Assembly: GCA_016875395.1 (NCBI GenBank)
Contig: VGRF01000002.1
Coordinates: forward strand, 124,001-188,000
Length of the DNA: 64,000 bases
Reading direction: 5' to 3'
Source: Deltaproteobacteria bacterium
Lineage (GTDB): Bacteria; Myxococcota_A; UBA9160; UBA6930
Numbering within the stretch: the stretch's first letter is position 1; every line of letters begins with the position of its first letter. The position numbers were made by a program, and so were the translations under genes. The notes beneath the pieces were generated by a model. It did no database searches. It saw nothing but the letters and a program-made list of their open reading frames with translations, and was not told the DNA's origin. Shown here in pieces: positions 38,881 through 47,804 of this stretch.

Positions 38881-39267
38881 ATGCTCGCAACGCACGACAT
38901 CGTCGCGATCCAGCAGCTCACGGCGCGCTACGGCCACCTGGTCGACGCGCGCGAGTGGAAGCAGCTCGGCGAGATCTTCACGAGCGACGGCGTGTTCGAC
39001 GTCACCGCCTTCAACGCCGGCCGCCACGAAGGCCTCGCCGCCGTGATCGCGTTCTTCGAGCGCGCCGCGCATCCGGCCGCGCACCACGCGACCAATCTCT
39101 ACGTGTACGAGGAAGGCACGATCGTGCGCGCGCTCAGCAAGTACGCCGTGCCGAGCGAAGGCGGCAAGCTGTTCGGCGGCGACTACCGCGACACGCTGAT
39201 GCGCACCGCGAACGGGTGGCGAATCAAGGAGCGCGTCGTGACGACGAGGTGGCCGGCGCGGCCCTAA
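38881..39267 (+). CDS. SnoaL-like (NTF2-fold) protein
   Basis: A 128-residue cone-shaped NTF2-like protein. DIVAIQQLTARYGHLVDAREWKQL and FTSDGVFDV are typical of the SnoaL_4 group, and the C-terminal RDTLMRTANGWRIKERVV closes the sheet. Members include dehydratases, isomerases and non-enzymatic binders, so function is open. Start ATG 38881 has a GGGAG site upstream. It follows the symporter gene closely and converges on the nucleotidyltransferase gene with a four-base stop overlap. Confidence 0.85.
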   Translation: MLATHDIVAIQQLTARYGHLVDAREWKQLGEIFTSDGVFDVTAFNAGRHEGLAAVIAFFERAAHPAAHHATNLYVYEEGTIVRALSKYAVPSEGGKLFGGDYRDTLMRTANGWRIKERVVTTRWPARP

Positions 39268-39809
39268 CGAGCCTTCTCGCGCTTTCGCAGCTCGCGTCGA
39301 AACGCGCGGAACTTCTCGGCAGCGCGTTCCCCCTCGGACCAGCGCGCGATGCGGCTCAAGTCCACGTCGTGGCGCCGCGCGACCTCGAGCGCCTGCGCGA
39401 GCCCCTGCGCATCGTTCGAGTGATAGAACCAAGCGAGTCGATCCATCACGCAGTCGGTCGGCGTGAGCATTCGCAGCGTGCCGAGCTTCGTCTCCTTCTC
39501 CGCGAACTCGGTGATCGTGAGCTCCCCGATCTGAACCGGGCCGGGCGGGAGCTCGACGAGATAGGGCGTGCCGTCGTGAACCCAGTGTCGGCCCTGCCTG
39601 CGAAAGCCGAGTCCGTCCATCGCCGCATCGACCTTCCGGCCGAGGCCAGTTCGGATGAAGTCGAGGTCGAACGACTGGTACGCGTTGTCGGAGTAGATCG
39701 AGACGACGCTTCCGCCCGAGAGCACGGCCTCGATTCCGGCTTGGTCGAGCGCGGCGCAAATCAATCCAGCAAGGTCGGCGAGCGAGAGCTTCGGGTGGAT
39801 GCGACTCAA
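39264..39809 (-). CDS. Nucleotidyltransferase-fold protein paired with a winged-helix regulator
   Basis: A 181-residue protein with a minimal Pol-beta-type nucleotidyltransferase signature: GGS in AVLSGGSVVSIYSD, followed by the SFDLDFI DxD pair. It is shorter than AbiEii/MenT-type toxins. Start codon TTG 39809 overlaps the upstream wHTH stop by four bases (TTGA), so the two are translationally coupled. The regulator-first order and the operator palindrome ahead of the pair are like AbiEi/AbiEii or MNT-type toxin-antitoxin modules. Toxicity and target are inference. It could instead be a housekeeping NTase of unknown role. Confidence 0.7.
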   Translation of the reverse strand: MSRIHPKLSLADLAGLICAALDQAGIEAVLSGGSVVSIYSDNAYQSFDLDFIRTGLGRKVDAAMDGLGFRRQGRHWVHDGTPYLVELPPGPVQIGELTITEFAEKETKLGTLRMLTPTDCVMDRLAWFYHSNDAQGLAQALEVARRHDVDLSRIARWSEGERAAEKFRAFRRELRKREKAR

Positions 39810-40138
39810 CGCGGCTTGCCGCTGCGCCGCGGGCGCGTGCGCTGCGCGAAGTATCGCTCGCGCTCAGCGGCGGGCAGCAGCGCCAGCGCCTTCTGCAGGA
39901 GCGCGCTCAACTCGACGCGGAAGGCGAAGCGCGGGTTCCACGAGAAGACTCGCGTCTTGCCCTGGAGCCGGCTCGCGAGCACACCGCCAGCTTCGAGTCG
40001 CGCGAGCTGGCGCTGCACCATGCTGACCGGCATGTCGTCGAACGCGCGCGAGATCGCGAGCGCGTAACCCTCGCCGTACCGCTCCAGATAGAGCAGCACG
40101 CGCTCCGCGGACGGACTCCCGAAGAGACCTTCGAGCAT
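39806..40138 (-). CDS. Small winged-helix transcriptional regulator (antitoxin-like)
   Basis: A 110-residue protein with an ArsR/MarR-like winged helix: SAERVLLYLERYGEGYALAISRAF, MVQRQLARLEAGGVLASRLQGK (recognition helix and wing). A basic C-terminus ends RTRPRRSGKPR. ATG 40138 is preceded by GAGG with good spacing. A 38-bp palindrome lies 13-50 bases upstream, so it probably represses its own operon. Its partner gene encodes a nucleotidyltransferase-fold protein. Confidence 0.8.
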   Translation of the reverse strand: MLEGLFGSPSAERVLLYLERYGEGYALAISRAFDDMPVSMVQRQLARLEAGGVLASRLQGKTRVFSWNPRFAFRVELSALLQKALALLPAAERERYFAQRTRPRRSGKPR

Positions 40139-40150
40139 CGAAGCCTCAAC

Positions 40151-40188
40151 TACCTTGATTCCAGGTAACGTTACCTGAAATCAAGGTA
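40151..40188. promoter_or_regulatory. 38-bp operator-like palindrome
   Basis: The left arm TACCTTGATTCCAGGTAAC (40151-40169) and the right arm (40170-40188) are complementary at 18 of 19 positions, with no spacer (centre AACGTT). It is an A+T-rich island in G+C-rich DNA. It can also be read as nested half-sites, CCTTGATT outside and CAGGTAAC inside. The position suggests the autoregulatory site of the wHTH gene. Confidence 0.85.
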
Positions 40189-40227
40189 ATCGGCCTCGGG
40201 CCCAGAGACCTGGAGCGAAGGTCCGGT

Positions 40228-40530
40228 TCAGCGCTTCCCGATGTTCATCGTCTGCGAGATCACCGCGAAGCCCTCGGTCGCGGCGAGGCGCTTGCCGACC
40301 ACGGCCTGGTAGGCGGGCGACTTGTACCAAGCCTTCGCCTTGTCGACGGACTCGAACTCGATGATCACGGTTTGCTGGCCGGGCGGCTTGCCCTCGATCG
40401 TCTCCGACGCGACGTCGAAGCTGACGAGCTTTCCGCCGTGCGCGGCCACGGTGGGGCCGGCGCCTTGCGAGTACTCGCCGTAGAGGGCGGGGTTCTTAAC
40501 GACGTATTGAGCGATGAAGTAGGCAGGCAT
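40228..40530 (-). CDS. DUF1330 family protein
   Basis: A 100-residue dimeric alpha/beta-barrel-like protein. MPAYFIAQYVVKNPALYGEYS and the TVIIEFESVDKAKAWYKSPAYQAV segment are diagnostic of DUF1330, a stand-alone member of the ferredoxin-like dimeric alpha-beta fold. Function is unknown. It stands alone, divergent from the VOC gene. Confidence 0.9.
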   Translation of the reverse strand: MPAYFIAQYVVKNPALYGEYSQGAGPTVAAHGGKLVSFDVASETIEGKPPGQQTVIIEFESVDKAKAWYKSPAYQAVVGKRLAATEGFAVISQTMNIGKR

Positions 40531-40587
40531 GGATCGCGAGTTACCACACTCGGGATTCGTGCTTCAATGCGTTCCACGAGGGCGCGC

Positions 40588-41109
40588 ATGCAATCCGGAT
40601 TGATCCGCTACCCGATCCTCCAGTGGGCTTACGTCGTGAACGACGTCGAGGCGGCCTGCGCGAAGTGGACGCAGATGACCGGCGCCGGGCCGTTCTACGT
40701 GAGCCTGCATCACAAGGGCACGCACACGTATCGCGGGCGCGTGACGGAGCCCGATCTCAGCTACGCGTTCGGCTCGGTCGGCGACGTGCACGTGCAGCTG
40801 ATCCAGCAGCACTGCGACACGCCCTCCGTCTACCGCGATCTCTTCCCCCGCGGCAAGGAGGGCTTCCACCACTTCGCGCTGCTCGTGCCCGACTACGAGG
40901 CCGAGCGCGCGCGCTTCGTCGCCGCGGGCTGCCCCGTCGTGACGGAGCTCGTGTCGGCGGCGCGCGTCGGTTACGTCGACGCGCGCTCGTGGCTCGGCGC
41001 GTTCGTCGAGCTGTACGAGGACAACGCGCCGCTGCGCAAGATCTTCGCCTCGTGGAACGAGGAGCACGCGCGCTGGGACGGCGTGACCGAACCGATCCGG
41101 AAGCTCTGA
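40588..41109 (+). CDS. VOC-family protein (glyoxalase/epimerase-like)
   Basis: A 173-residue vicinal-oxygen-chelate protein. It begins YPILQWAYVVNDVEAACAKW, with GEGFHHFALLV-like KEGFHHFALLVPDYEAE as the second half and ARSWLGAFVELYED as the C-terminal metal-ligand strand (Glu). The pattern resembles methylmalonyl-CoA-epimerase-type or Glyoxalase_4 proteins. ATG 40588 is preceded by GAGGG; ATG 40567 would add seven residues. The cupin gene follows 36 bases downstream, probably in the same operon. Confidence 0.85.
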   Translation: MQSGLIRYPILQWAYVVNDVEAACAKWTQMTGAGPFYVSLHHKGTHTYRGRVTEPDLSYAFGSVGDVHVQLIQQHCDTPSVYRDLFPRGKEGFHHFALLVPDYEAERARFVAAGCPVVTELVSAARVGYVDARSWLGAFVELYEDNAPLRKIFASWNEEHARWDGVTEPIRKL

Positions 41110-41145
41110 CTGCTTCGTACTTCAACTGACACAAGGAGAATCGCG

Positions 41146-41580
41146 ATGGGCCTCATGCAAGACGTCACGCCGGTGAACGATCAGCTCGCCGACATCATCG
41201 TGCGCGCGAACGAGCCGTGGATCGAGCAAGAGAAGGACATGGCGTGGATGAAGGTGCTCTACACGGGCAGCGAAACCGGCCGCTGGGCCGCGCTGTTCCG
41301 CTGGAACAAGGGCTACACCGCCGCGCCGCACAAGCACCTCAGCGCCGCGCACACGTTCATCCTGAAGGGCAAGCTCCAGGTGCGCGACGGCATCCTGAGT
41401 GCCGGCGACTACGACTACGAGCCGAACGGCGTGCTGCACGGCGCGACGACCGCGCTCGAAGACACCGAGTACCTGTTCATCTGCGACGGCCCCGTGCTCT
41501 TCTACAACGACGACGGGCTGCAGTCGTACCTCGGTTGGGAAGAGCTGTATCGGATGCGCGAGGCGGCGAAGGCGAAGTGA
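41146..41580 (+). CDS. Cupin-domain protein, acetylacetone-cleaving-enzyme/ChrR-like
   Basis: A 144-residue single cupin. The metal-binding motif is APHKHLSAAHTFILKG (HxHx4H) and the second motif GVLHGATTALEDTEYLFI supplies a further His. This group includes metal-dependent dioxygenases that split beta-diketones and dihydroxyacetophenone, and ChrR-type sensors. The ribosome site AAGGAG is well spaced from ATG 41146. It overlaps the following secreted protein gene by four bases. Confidence 0.85.
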   Translation: MGLMQDVTPVNDQLADIIVRANEPWIEQEKDMAWMKVLYTGSETGRWAALFRWNKGYTAAPHKHLSAAHTFILKGKLQVRDGILSAGDYDYEPNGVLHGATTALEDTEYLFICDGPVLFYNDDGLQSYLGWEELYRMREAAKAK

Positions 41581-42095
41581 GGCCGCACGCGCTCGCGTTG
41601 GCACTCGCGCTCGCGAGCGCCGCGCAGGCGGAGGAGGCGACCAAGCCGGCGCCGCCTCCGCCCCCGGCCTCGTGCGCCACTGCAGAGCATCGCGCGTTCG
41701 ACTTCTGGCTCTGGGCTTGGCGCGTCGAGACACCGGCCGGCAAGCCCGCCGGCTCGAGCACGATCACGTCACTGCTGGGCGGCTGCGCGCTGCTCGAACA
41801 GTGGGAAGGCGCGGGCGGCTTTCGAGGCACGAGCCTCAACGCGTGGGACGCTGCAACGAAGCGCTGGCGACAGACGTGGATGGACGCGAGCGGCGGCGTT
41901 CTGCTGCTCGAAGGCGGCATCGAGAATGGCGCGATGGTGATGCGCGGCGTCACGCGCGAGGGCGAGGCGGACGTGCAGGAGCGCATCTCGTGGTTGCGCC
42001 TCGAGAGCGGCGACGTGAAGCAGCACTGGCAGCAGTCGCGCGACGGCGGCGCGACCTGGGCCGACGCGTTCGTCGGGATCTACAAGCGCCGTTGA
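41577..42095 (+). CDS. Secreted DUF1579-like protein
   Basis: About 172 residues from GTG 41577, which overlaps the cupin stop by four bases. The N-terminus (ALALALALASAAQAEE) is a signal peptide with an AQA cleavage site. A Pro-rich linker follows. The mature domain begins CATAEHRAFDFWLWAWRVE, a lipocalin-like start seen in DUF1579-type proteins, and has repeated WxxTWMDASGGVLLLEGG strands. The function is unknown. Confidence 0.75.
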   Translation: MRPHALALALALASAAQAEEATKPAPPPPPASCATAEHRAFDFWLWAWRVETPAGKPAGSSTITSLLGGCALLEQWEGAGGFRGTSLNAWDAATKRWRQTWMDASGGVLLLEGGIENGAMVMRGVTREGEADVQERISWLRLESGDVKQHWQQSRDGGATWADAFVGIYKRR

Positions 42096-42152
42096 GCGCC
42101 GCGCTCGCGCCTCGGGGTAACGTCGCGCGCCTCAACCGAAAGGGCGCTCGCG

Positions 42153-43454
42153 ATGTGGAGCTTCGAGACCGACGCGGAGTATCAGAAAGAGCTCGATTGG
42201 ATCGACGAGTTCGTCCGCAAGCGCATCGAGCCGCTCGACTTCGTGGTGCGCGCGCCGTACGACACGAAGGATCCCGTCCGTAACAAGATCATCCGCCCGC
42301 TCCAGAAGGAAGTGCAGGAGCGCGGGCTCTGGGCGTGCCACCTCGGGCCGCACCTCGGCGGGCGCGGCTACGGGCAAGTGAAGCTCGCGCTGATGAACGA
42401 GATCCTCGGCCGCGCGCGCTGCGCCTCGATCATCTTCGGCTGCCAGGCGCCCGACTCGGGCAACAGCGAGATCCTCGCGCACTACGGCACCGAGGCGCAG
42501 AAGAAGCAGTTCCTCGAGCCGCTGCTGCGCAACGAGATCGTGTCGTGCTTCTCGATGACGGAGCCTCAGGGCGGCGCGGACCCGAAGGTGTTCCAGACGC
42601 GCGCCGTGCTCGACGGCGACACGTGGGTGATCAACGGCGAGAAGTGGTTCTCGTCGAACGCGCGCTGGTCCGAGTTCCTGATCGTGATGGTCGTGACGGA
42701 CCCCGACGCGCCGCCGTACCAGAAGATGTCGATGCTGCTCGTGCCCACGAACACGCCCGGCGTGAACATCGTGCGCAACGTCGGCCTCGGCTACGAGCCG
42801 CCCGAGCACGGCGCGCACGCCTACATCCGTTACGAGAACGTGCGCGTGCCGAAGGAGAACATGCTCGGGCCGCGCGGCGGCGCGTTCGTGGTGGCGCAGA
42901 CTCGGCTCGGCGGCGGGCGCATCCACCACGCGATGCGCACGATCGGCCTCGCGCGGCGCGCCTTCGAGATGATGTGCGAGCGCGCGCTCTCGCGATCGAC
43001 CCAGGGCGAGCTGCTCGCGAAGAAGCAGATGACGCAGGAGAAGATCGCCGACTCGTGGACCGACCTCGAGACGTTCCGCCTGCTCGTGATGCAGACCGCG
43101 TGGAAGATCGATCGCTACAAGGACTATCAGAAGGTGCGCAAGGACATCGCCGCGGTGAAGGCGATGATGCCGCGCGTGCTGCACGACGTGACGGCGCGCG
43201 CGCTGCAGCTGCACGGCTCGCTCGGCGCGTCGAACGAGATGCCGTTCTCGAAATACCTCGTCGAGTCGTTCCACATGGGCCTTGCCGACGGGCCGACCGA
43301 GGTGCACAAGGTGACCCTCGCGCGCGAAGTGCTCTCGGGCTTCACGCAGGCCGGCGATCTCTTCCCCACCCGCCACATCCCGAAGCTGCGCGACGCCGCC
43401 CGCGCACAGTTCGCGGACGTGATCGAGGAGATGGAGGGGGATCTCGCGGAGTGA
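42153..43454 (+). CDS. Acyl-CoA dehydrogenase family protein
   Basis: FAD-dependent alpha,beta-dehydrogenation of an acyl-CoA, cytosolic, 433 residues. FAD and substrate-binding segments are SCFSMTEPQGGADPKVFQT, NGEKWFSSNARWSEF and RLGGGRIHHAMRTIGLARRAF. The C-terminal helical domain ends near LHGSLGASNEMPFSKYLVESFHMGLADGPTEVHK, where the usual catalytic Glu region is modified. It belongs to the ACAD10/11-like branch by overall look. The nearby phosphotransferase (ACAD10-N-like) gene strengthens that view, since mammalian ACAD10/11 fuse these two domains. Confidence 0.93.
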   Translation: MWSFETDAEYQKELDWIDEFVRKRIEPLDFVVRAPYDTKDPVRNKIIRPLQKEVQERGLWACHLGPHLGGRGYGQVKLALMNEILGRARCASIIFGCQAPDSGNSEILAHYGTEAQKKQFLEPLLRNEIVSCFSMTEPQGGADPKVFQTRAVLDGDTWVINGEKWFSSNARWSEFLIVMVVTDPDAPPYQKMSMLLVPTNTPGVNIVRNVGLGYEPPEHGAHAYIRYENVRVPKENMLGPRGGAFVVAQTRLGGGRIHHAMRTIGLARRAFEMMCERALSRSTQGELLAKKQMTQEKIADSWTDLETFRLLVMQTAWKIDRYKDYQKVRKDIAAVKAMMPRVLHDVTARALQLHGSLGASNEMPFSKYLVESFHMGLADGPTEVHKVTLAREVLSGFTQAGDLFPTRHIPKLRDAARAQFADVIEEMEGDLAE

Positions 43455-43455
43455 C

Positions 43456-43521
43456 GTGGCCATCGGTGCCAGGCACCGATGGCCACCGCCGCTCGTGAGC
43501 TTCCGTGCCTGGCACCGATGG
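43456..43521. repeat. Pair of REP-like palindromes in opposite orientation
   Basis: The first has perfect 15-base arms (43456-43470, 43472-43486) around a central A, with core GGTGCCAGGCACC. The second (about 43502-43521) has the inverted core GTGCCTGGCAC, with only the right arm extended. It begins two bases after the acyl-CoA dehydrogenase stop and may act as its terminator. It belongs to the same family as 19798-19824. Such cores are often mobilised by REP-associated tyrosine transposases, but none is in the window. Confidence 0.75.
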
Positions 43522-43538
43522 CGCATTCAGGGGGAGTC

Positions 43539-44699
43539 GTGACCGAGCCTCGCAGCAGCGAGACCGAGCTTGCTCCGGTGCGCCCGGGCGAGCAGCTCGA
43601 CTGGGCGCGCATCGACGCGTGGCTGCGCGCGAACGCGCCGCGAGATCTCGCGCTCGGCGCGGGCCCCGAGGTGCTGCAGTTCCCGAACGGCGCGGCGAAC
43701 CTGACGTACTTATTACGGTACGAAGCGCGCGAGCTGGTGCTGCGCCGGCCGCCGTTCGGCGTGATCGCGCCCGGCGCGCACGACATGCGGCGCGAGTTCA
43801 AGGTGCTCTCGCGCCTGTGGCGGCACACGCGCCTCGCGCCGCGCGCGGTCGCGTTCTGTGAGGACAAGTCCGTGTGCGGCGCCGACTTCTTCGTGATGGA
43901 GCGCCGCACGGGCGTCGTCGCGCGCGCATCGATCCCGGAGCCGATGCGCCATCACGAAAATGCCGGCCGCCGCATGGGCTTCGCGATCGCCGACGCGATG
44001 GCGGAGCTGCACTCGCTCGACCCCGCGCAGTGCGACCTCGCCGATCTCGGCAAGCCCGAAGGCTTCGCCGCGCGCCAAGTCGCGGGCTGGCGCAAACGCT
44101 GGGAGCTGGTTCGCCCCGCAAGCGCAGCGCGCAGCGAGCCGCAGGCGAGCGAAGCCAAACGCGGTAGCGAAGCGCGCAGCGAGCCGCAGGCGAGCGAGGT
44201 CGACGAGATGGATGCGGTCGCCGATCGGCTCGCAGCGCGCGTGCCCGCCGCGCAGCGCACGAGCTTCGTCCACAACGATCTCAAGCCTGATAACTGCCAG
44301 TTCGACCCCGCCGACCCCGACCGCTGCAAGTCGATCTTCGATTGGGACATGACGACACTCGGCGATCCGCTGATCGACCTCGGCACGCTGATCCAGTACT
44401 GGCCCGACGCCGGCGACCCGAGCTTCCGCGAGCTGTCGAGCCATCCGGGGATGCTGGACATGGGCCTGCCCCCGCGCGCCGAGATCGCCGCACGCTACGC
44501 GGAGCGCACCGGCGCGGACCTGACAGCTCTGCCGTGGTGGGTCGCCTTCGCGTACTGGAAGACCGCCGTCGTGTGCCAGCAGCTCTACACGCGCTACGCG
44601 CGCGGCGAGAGCAAAGACGCGCGCATGGTCGCGATCGGGGCGCGCGTGCCGGTGCTCGCGGCACGTGCGAGCGAGGAGCTGCGGCGCGCGGGGATGTGA
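43539..44699 (+). CDS. Phosphotransferase (APH/ACAD10-N-like kinase fold)
   Basis: A kinase-like phosphotransferase of about 386 residues. QFPNGAANLTYLLRY and LVLRRPPFG form the nucleotide-binding lobe. The catalytic loop is FVHNDLKPDNCQF and the metal-binding motif is SIFDWDMTTLGDPLIDLG. This subfamily is associated with acyl-CoA dehydrogenases that use 4-hydroxyacids (ACAD10/11 pathway), consistent with the gene just upstream. The start GTG 43539 has a close GGGGGAG; ATG 43518 inside the REP element is an alternative. Residues encoded by 44121-44197 are an inserted repeat (ARSEPQASE twice) that looks foreign to the fold. Confidence 0.88.
   Translation: MTEPRSSETELAPVRPGEQLDWARIDAWLRANAPRDLALGAGPEVLQFPNGAANLTYLLRYEARELVLRRPPFGVIAPGAHDMRREFKVLSRLWRHTRLAPRAVAFCEDKSVCGADFFVMERRTGVVARASIPEPMRHHENAGRRMGFAIADAMAELHSLDPAQCDLADLGKPEGFAARQVAGWRKRWELVRPASAARSEPQASEAKRGSEARSEPQASEVDEMDAVADRLAARVPAAQRTSFVHNDLKPDNCQFDPADPDRCKSIFDWDMTTLGDPLIDLGTLIQYWPDAGDPSFRELSSHPGMLDMGLPPRAEIAARYAERTGADLTALPWWVAFAYWKTAVVCQQLYTRYARGESKDARMVAIGARVPVLAARASEELRRAGM
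44121..44197. repeat. In-frame duplicated insert inside the phosphotransferase gene
   Basis: Two 32-base copies (44121-44152, 44166-44197) with one mismatch and a period of 45 bases encode ARSEPQASE twice. The unit contains GCGCAGCGAGCCGCAGGCG, whose complement resembles the element at about 61543-61570 and the insert in the selB repeats. Confidence 0.8.
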
Positions 44700-44718
44700 G
44701 CGGACCTCCGAATCCTCT

Positions 44719-47700
44719 TCAGCGCAGCGGTCCGTACGGAGCGCTGTGCGTGCCCGCGTCGCTCGTTGCGACCGCGATCAGGTACTTCCCCTTCGGCACG
44801 AGCGTCGCCGGGAGCGTCGTCTTCAGCTTGACCTTGCGCGAAGTCCCCGCCGTCAGCGTGGGAATCGCGAGACTCCGCACCGGTGCGTCGTTCGCGCCAT
44901 GGGTCGTGTCGTCGGAGAGCACGATCGTCAGCTGCGCGTCGTCGGAGACGCTCGCGGGATTGCTCACGACGAGCTTCGCCTTCACCTTGCACGCGCCGCT
45001 GCTCTTGCACTTCGTGCGGAAGCTCGACCACTGCACCTCGACCGGCGGGGTCGGCGGCGGAGGGGGAGGCGGCGGCGGATCGGGCGGCGGTGGCGGTTGC
45101 AGCTCCTGGATCACGAACGAGAAGGTGTCGCGGACGCCGTCCTTTCCATCGACCGCGATCGCGAACGTCTCGCCCGCGGCCGCGCGGAATCTGACGTTGC
45201 TCCACGCTCCACCATGTCCGCTGTCGTTCTCGGCGACGAGCTCGAGCGAGTCGACCTGGCTCCCGCGATAAACGGCGAGCAGCGAGTCGAAGTCCGAGTA
45301 TCCGCTCGAAGTCGTCCACACGGTGAACTCACCGGCATTGGGCGCACTCCAGCTCCACCACACGGAACCGCCACCTGCGTTGCCTGCGTGATCGGGCTCG
45401 CCGAGCTCCTTCGTCGCCACGAAGTTGTCGCCGCCGACATCCGACCACATCCACGGCACCGGGGCGCGGTTCGCGAAGTCGTCATTCAGCGGCGGCTCGT
45501 TGGGCTGCGTCCACGACCGCTCGATGTCGCAGCCGTACTGAGTGCCCGAGTTCGGACCGAACACGCGGAGGTGATACGTCCCCGATCGAGCGAGATCGCG
45601 CTCGAACTTGTCGTAGGCGCGCCCTACCGAGGAGTGGACGAGGTTGCCGGCGCCATCGAGGATCTCGATGTCGAAGAGGTCGGCCCATCCGCAGTTGACC
45701 CTCAGGTGGCGGCCTTCACGCGGCACATCGAACCGGTAGTAGTCGTCGTCGAACTGGTATCCGCTGCCATGCAGGGACCAGAAGTTGACCAGCCAACCCG
45801 CCGGCACTTGCCACGCCGTCGCCAAGCTGTCGTTCTCTTCGTACGCGTCGTCGCCGCCGTAGGGCACGCACACCGTGTCGAGCCGCAGCCAGTACGCGAT
45901 CTCCTCGTCGTCGCCCTTCTCGCCGACGACGACGTAATAGGTGCCCGCCGGGAGCCACGACTGCTCGGCACGCGTGCGGTCGATTCGCGCCGAGAACGGT
46001 CCCTCGGCGTACTCGACCAAGCTCCCGTCGCTGGCGTAGAGCCACATCTCGAGCTCGTCCGAGTGTCCGTACGCACCGTACGCCTCGACCGTGACCTCGC
46101 TCAGCTGATCGAGCGTGAACACCGAGTAGTCCTCGTCTCCTCTCGGGGAGAGCGTGTGCCCTACCGCCGGCCAGGTCGTGAGCGGCGTCGCCTGCGCGAA
46201 CGAATCGTCGGGCTCGAGGTTGTCGGGGCCCGGGAACGAGACGGTGGCGAGCGTGACGTCGTACGCGTCGATCTCGACGTCGCCGCCCGCTTCCTCGATC
46301 GAGACGTAATAAGTTCCCGCCGGGAGTGGGTCGCCGCCGGTGCGGTCGCGTTCGATGCGCGACTGCGCCGTGCCGCCGAAGTCGTCGTTCACCTCGATCA
46401 CCGCGCCGCTCGCGTCGTAGAGCGTGAGCAGCGTGTCGTCGCCAGCGGCGGTGCCGATCACCGCGAGCGTGACGTCGGCGTGGCTGGTCAGCGTGAAGGT
46501 GCGGAAGTCGACGTCGTCGGCCGGCGCGATCGTGTGCGTCTCGGGGCGACCGAACGGGAGCGCCTGCACGAAGGTGTCGTCGGGCTCGTACTGATCGCCG
46601 AAGGAGCTGCCGGCCTGCGCGTAGAGCGCGCGGATCGCGTAGATGTCGTCGATTCCGAGGCCGGTCAGCGGCCCGGTGTAGTGCGCGTACATCACGGCGC
46701 TGGGGCTGTCCGAGTGCCCGATCCCGAGCGCGTGCCCGATCTCGTGGAGCGCGACGGTGTACATGTCGACGTCCGCGCCGATCCGCCAGAGCTCGTCGTC
46801 GTCGAAGTGCACATCGCCCGCTTCTGGCTCCGGGTTCGCGGGGGGCGGATAGAGCGCGTGAGCGAGCACTTGGCCGGGCCCGTCGAATGGACTGCCGTCG
46901 CCGTGGTCGCCGCGCGCCCAGAGAAAGTCGATCGACTGCGGCTGACGCGCGAACCCGGCCGGAGCCCACTAGATCTGCGCGTACTGGCTCCAAGTCCAGA
47001 GCGCGCGAACGACTTCGTTCTCCTCGTTCACCAGATCGGGCGTGTCGTTCTCGAAGAAGTACGTGAGCGACGCGGGGCCGAGCCCCGGGCCGTCCCACCC
47101 GTCGTCGGTGTACGAGTAGTTCGGGGCGAACAGGTTCTGCGTCAGCGCGCCTGTGCAGCTGACGACGGGGCGCCCCGCTTTGATCGCGTCGGACGCGGCG
47201 TACACGAAGCTGATCTCGTCCTGAGCGCTGAGGGCGGCGAGGTCGCGTGCAGCGATCTCGACGTGCAGCGTGGTCGCGCGCAGGTAGCGATTCGGGATCT
47301 CGCGACCCCCGGCGCGGCGAATCGCGGCGACCGCGGCTGCGCGCGTCACGTCGGGGAAAACGTCCACGAGCACGCTCATCTCGGACGCGAGCTCTCCGGG
47401 CGGCAGCGAGACTTTGTCGCGCGCCTCGAGCGTGCCGACCCAGCGCACGCCCGCGGCTTTGCGCGCATCCACGCCTGCAGGCACCCACGCGGAGACCGCG
47501 TTGCGCGGCACGGCTTCGAGCACGCGCACGCCCTGCCTGCGAAGCGCGGCGAGCGCGTCGGCTCTGCGGCTCGGGTCGTACTGAATGATCAGGTGGCGGC
47601 CGTGCCGACTTGGCGCCGCGGACTGCTTCGCAGCGGCGTCGACCGTGCGCGTGCGCAGGAGCAGCTCGGTCGGCTTCGGGGGCCGCGGCGGCAGCGCGAG

Positions 47701-47757
47701 CGCAGCCGATGCGGCGAACACGGCGAACACGAGCGCGATCGGAAGCAGCCTATGCAT
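44719..47757 (-). pseudogene. Secreted matrixin-type metalloprotease with PPC domains, interrupted by in-frame TAG
   Basis: A 1012-codon frame broken by one TAG (46969-46971, codon 263). Before it come a signal peptide (LLPIALVFAVFAASAALA) and two I9-like prodomains. After it the same frame continues WAPAGFARQPQSIDFLWARG into the zinc site HEIGHALGIGHS with Met-turn VMYAHY. Three PPC domains (each with GTYY-type strands), an NDDFANR beta domain and a Pro-rich linker follow. A two-cysteine C-terminal domain (TKCKSSGACKVKAKLVV) ends it. The paralogue at 47805-50876 has Thr at the TAG position and the same layout. It is either a recent nonsense mutation or a sequence error. Confidence 0.85.
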
Positions 47758-47804
47758 CACCGGGCCCGCCGGAAACGCCGCGATCCTCCCGACGGCGCGG
47801 CGAC

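Noticed and set aside
46969-46971. TAG read as selenocysteine or pyrrolysine
   Set aside because: Selenocysteine uses UGA, and no Pyl genes are visible. The paralogue has an ordinary Thr, so mutation or sequence error is simpler.
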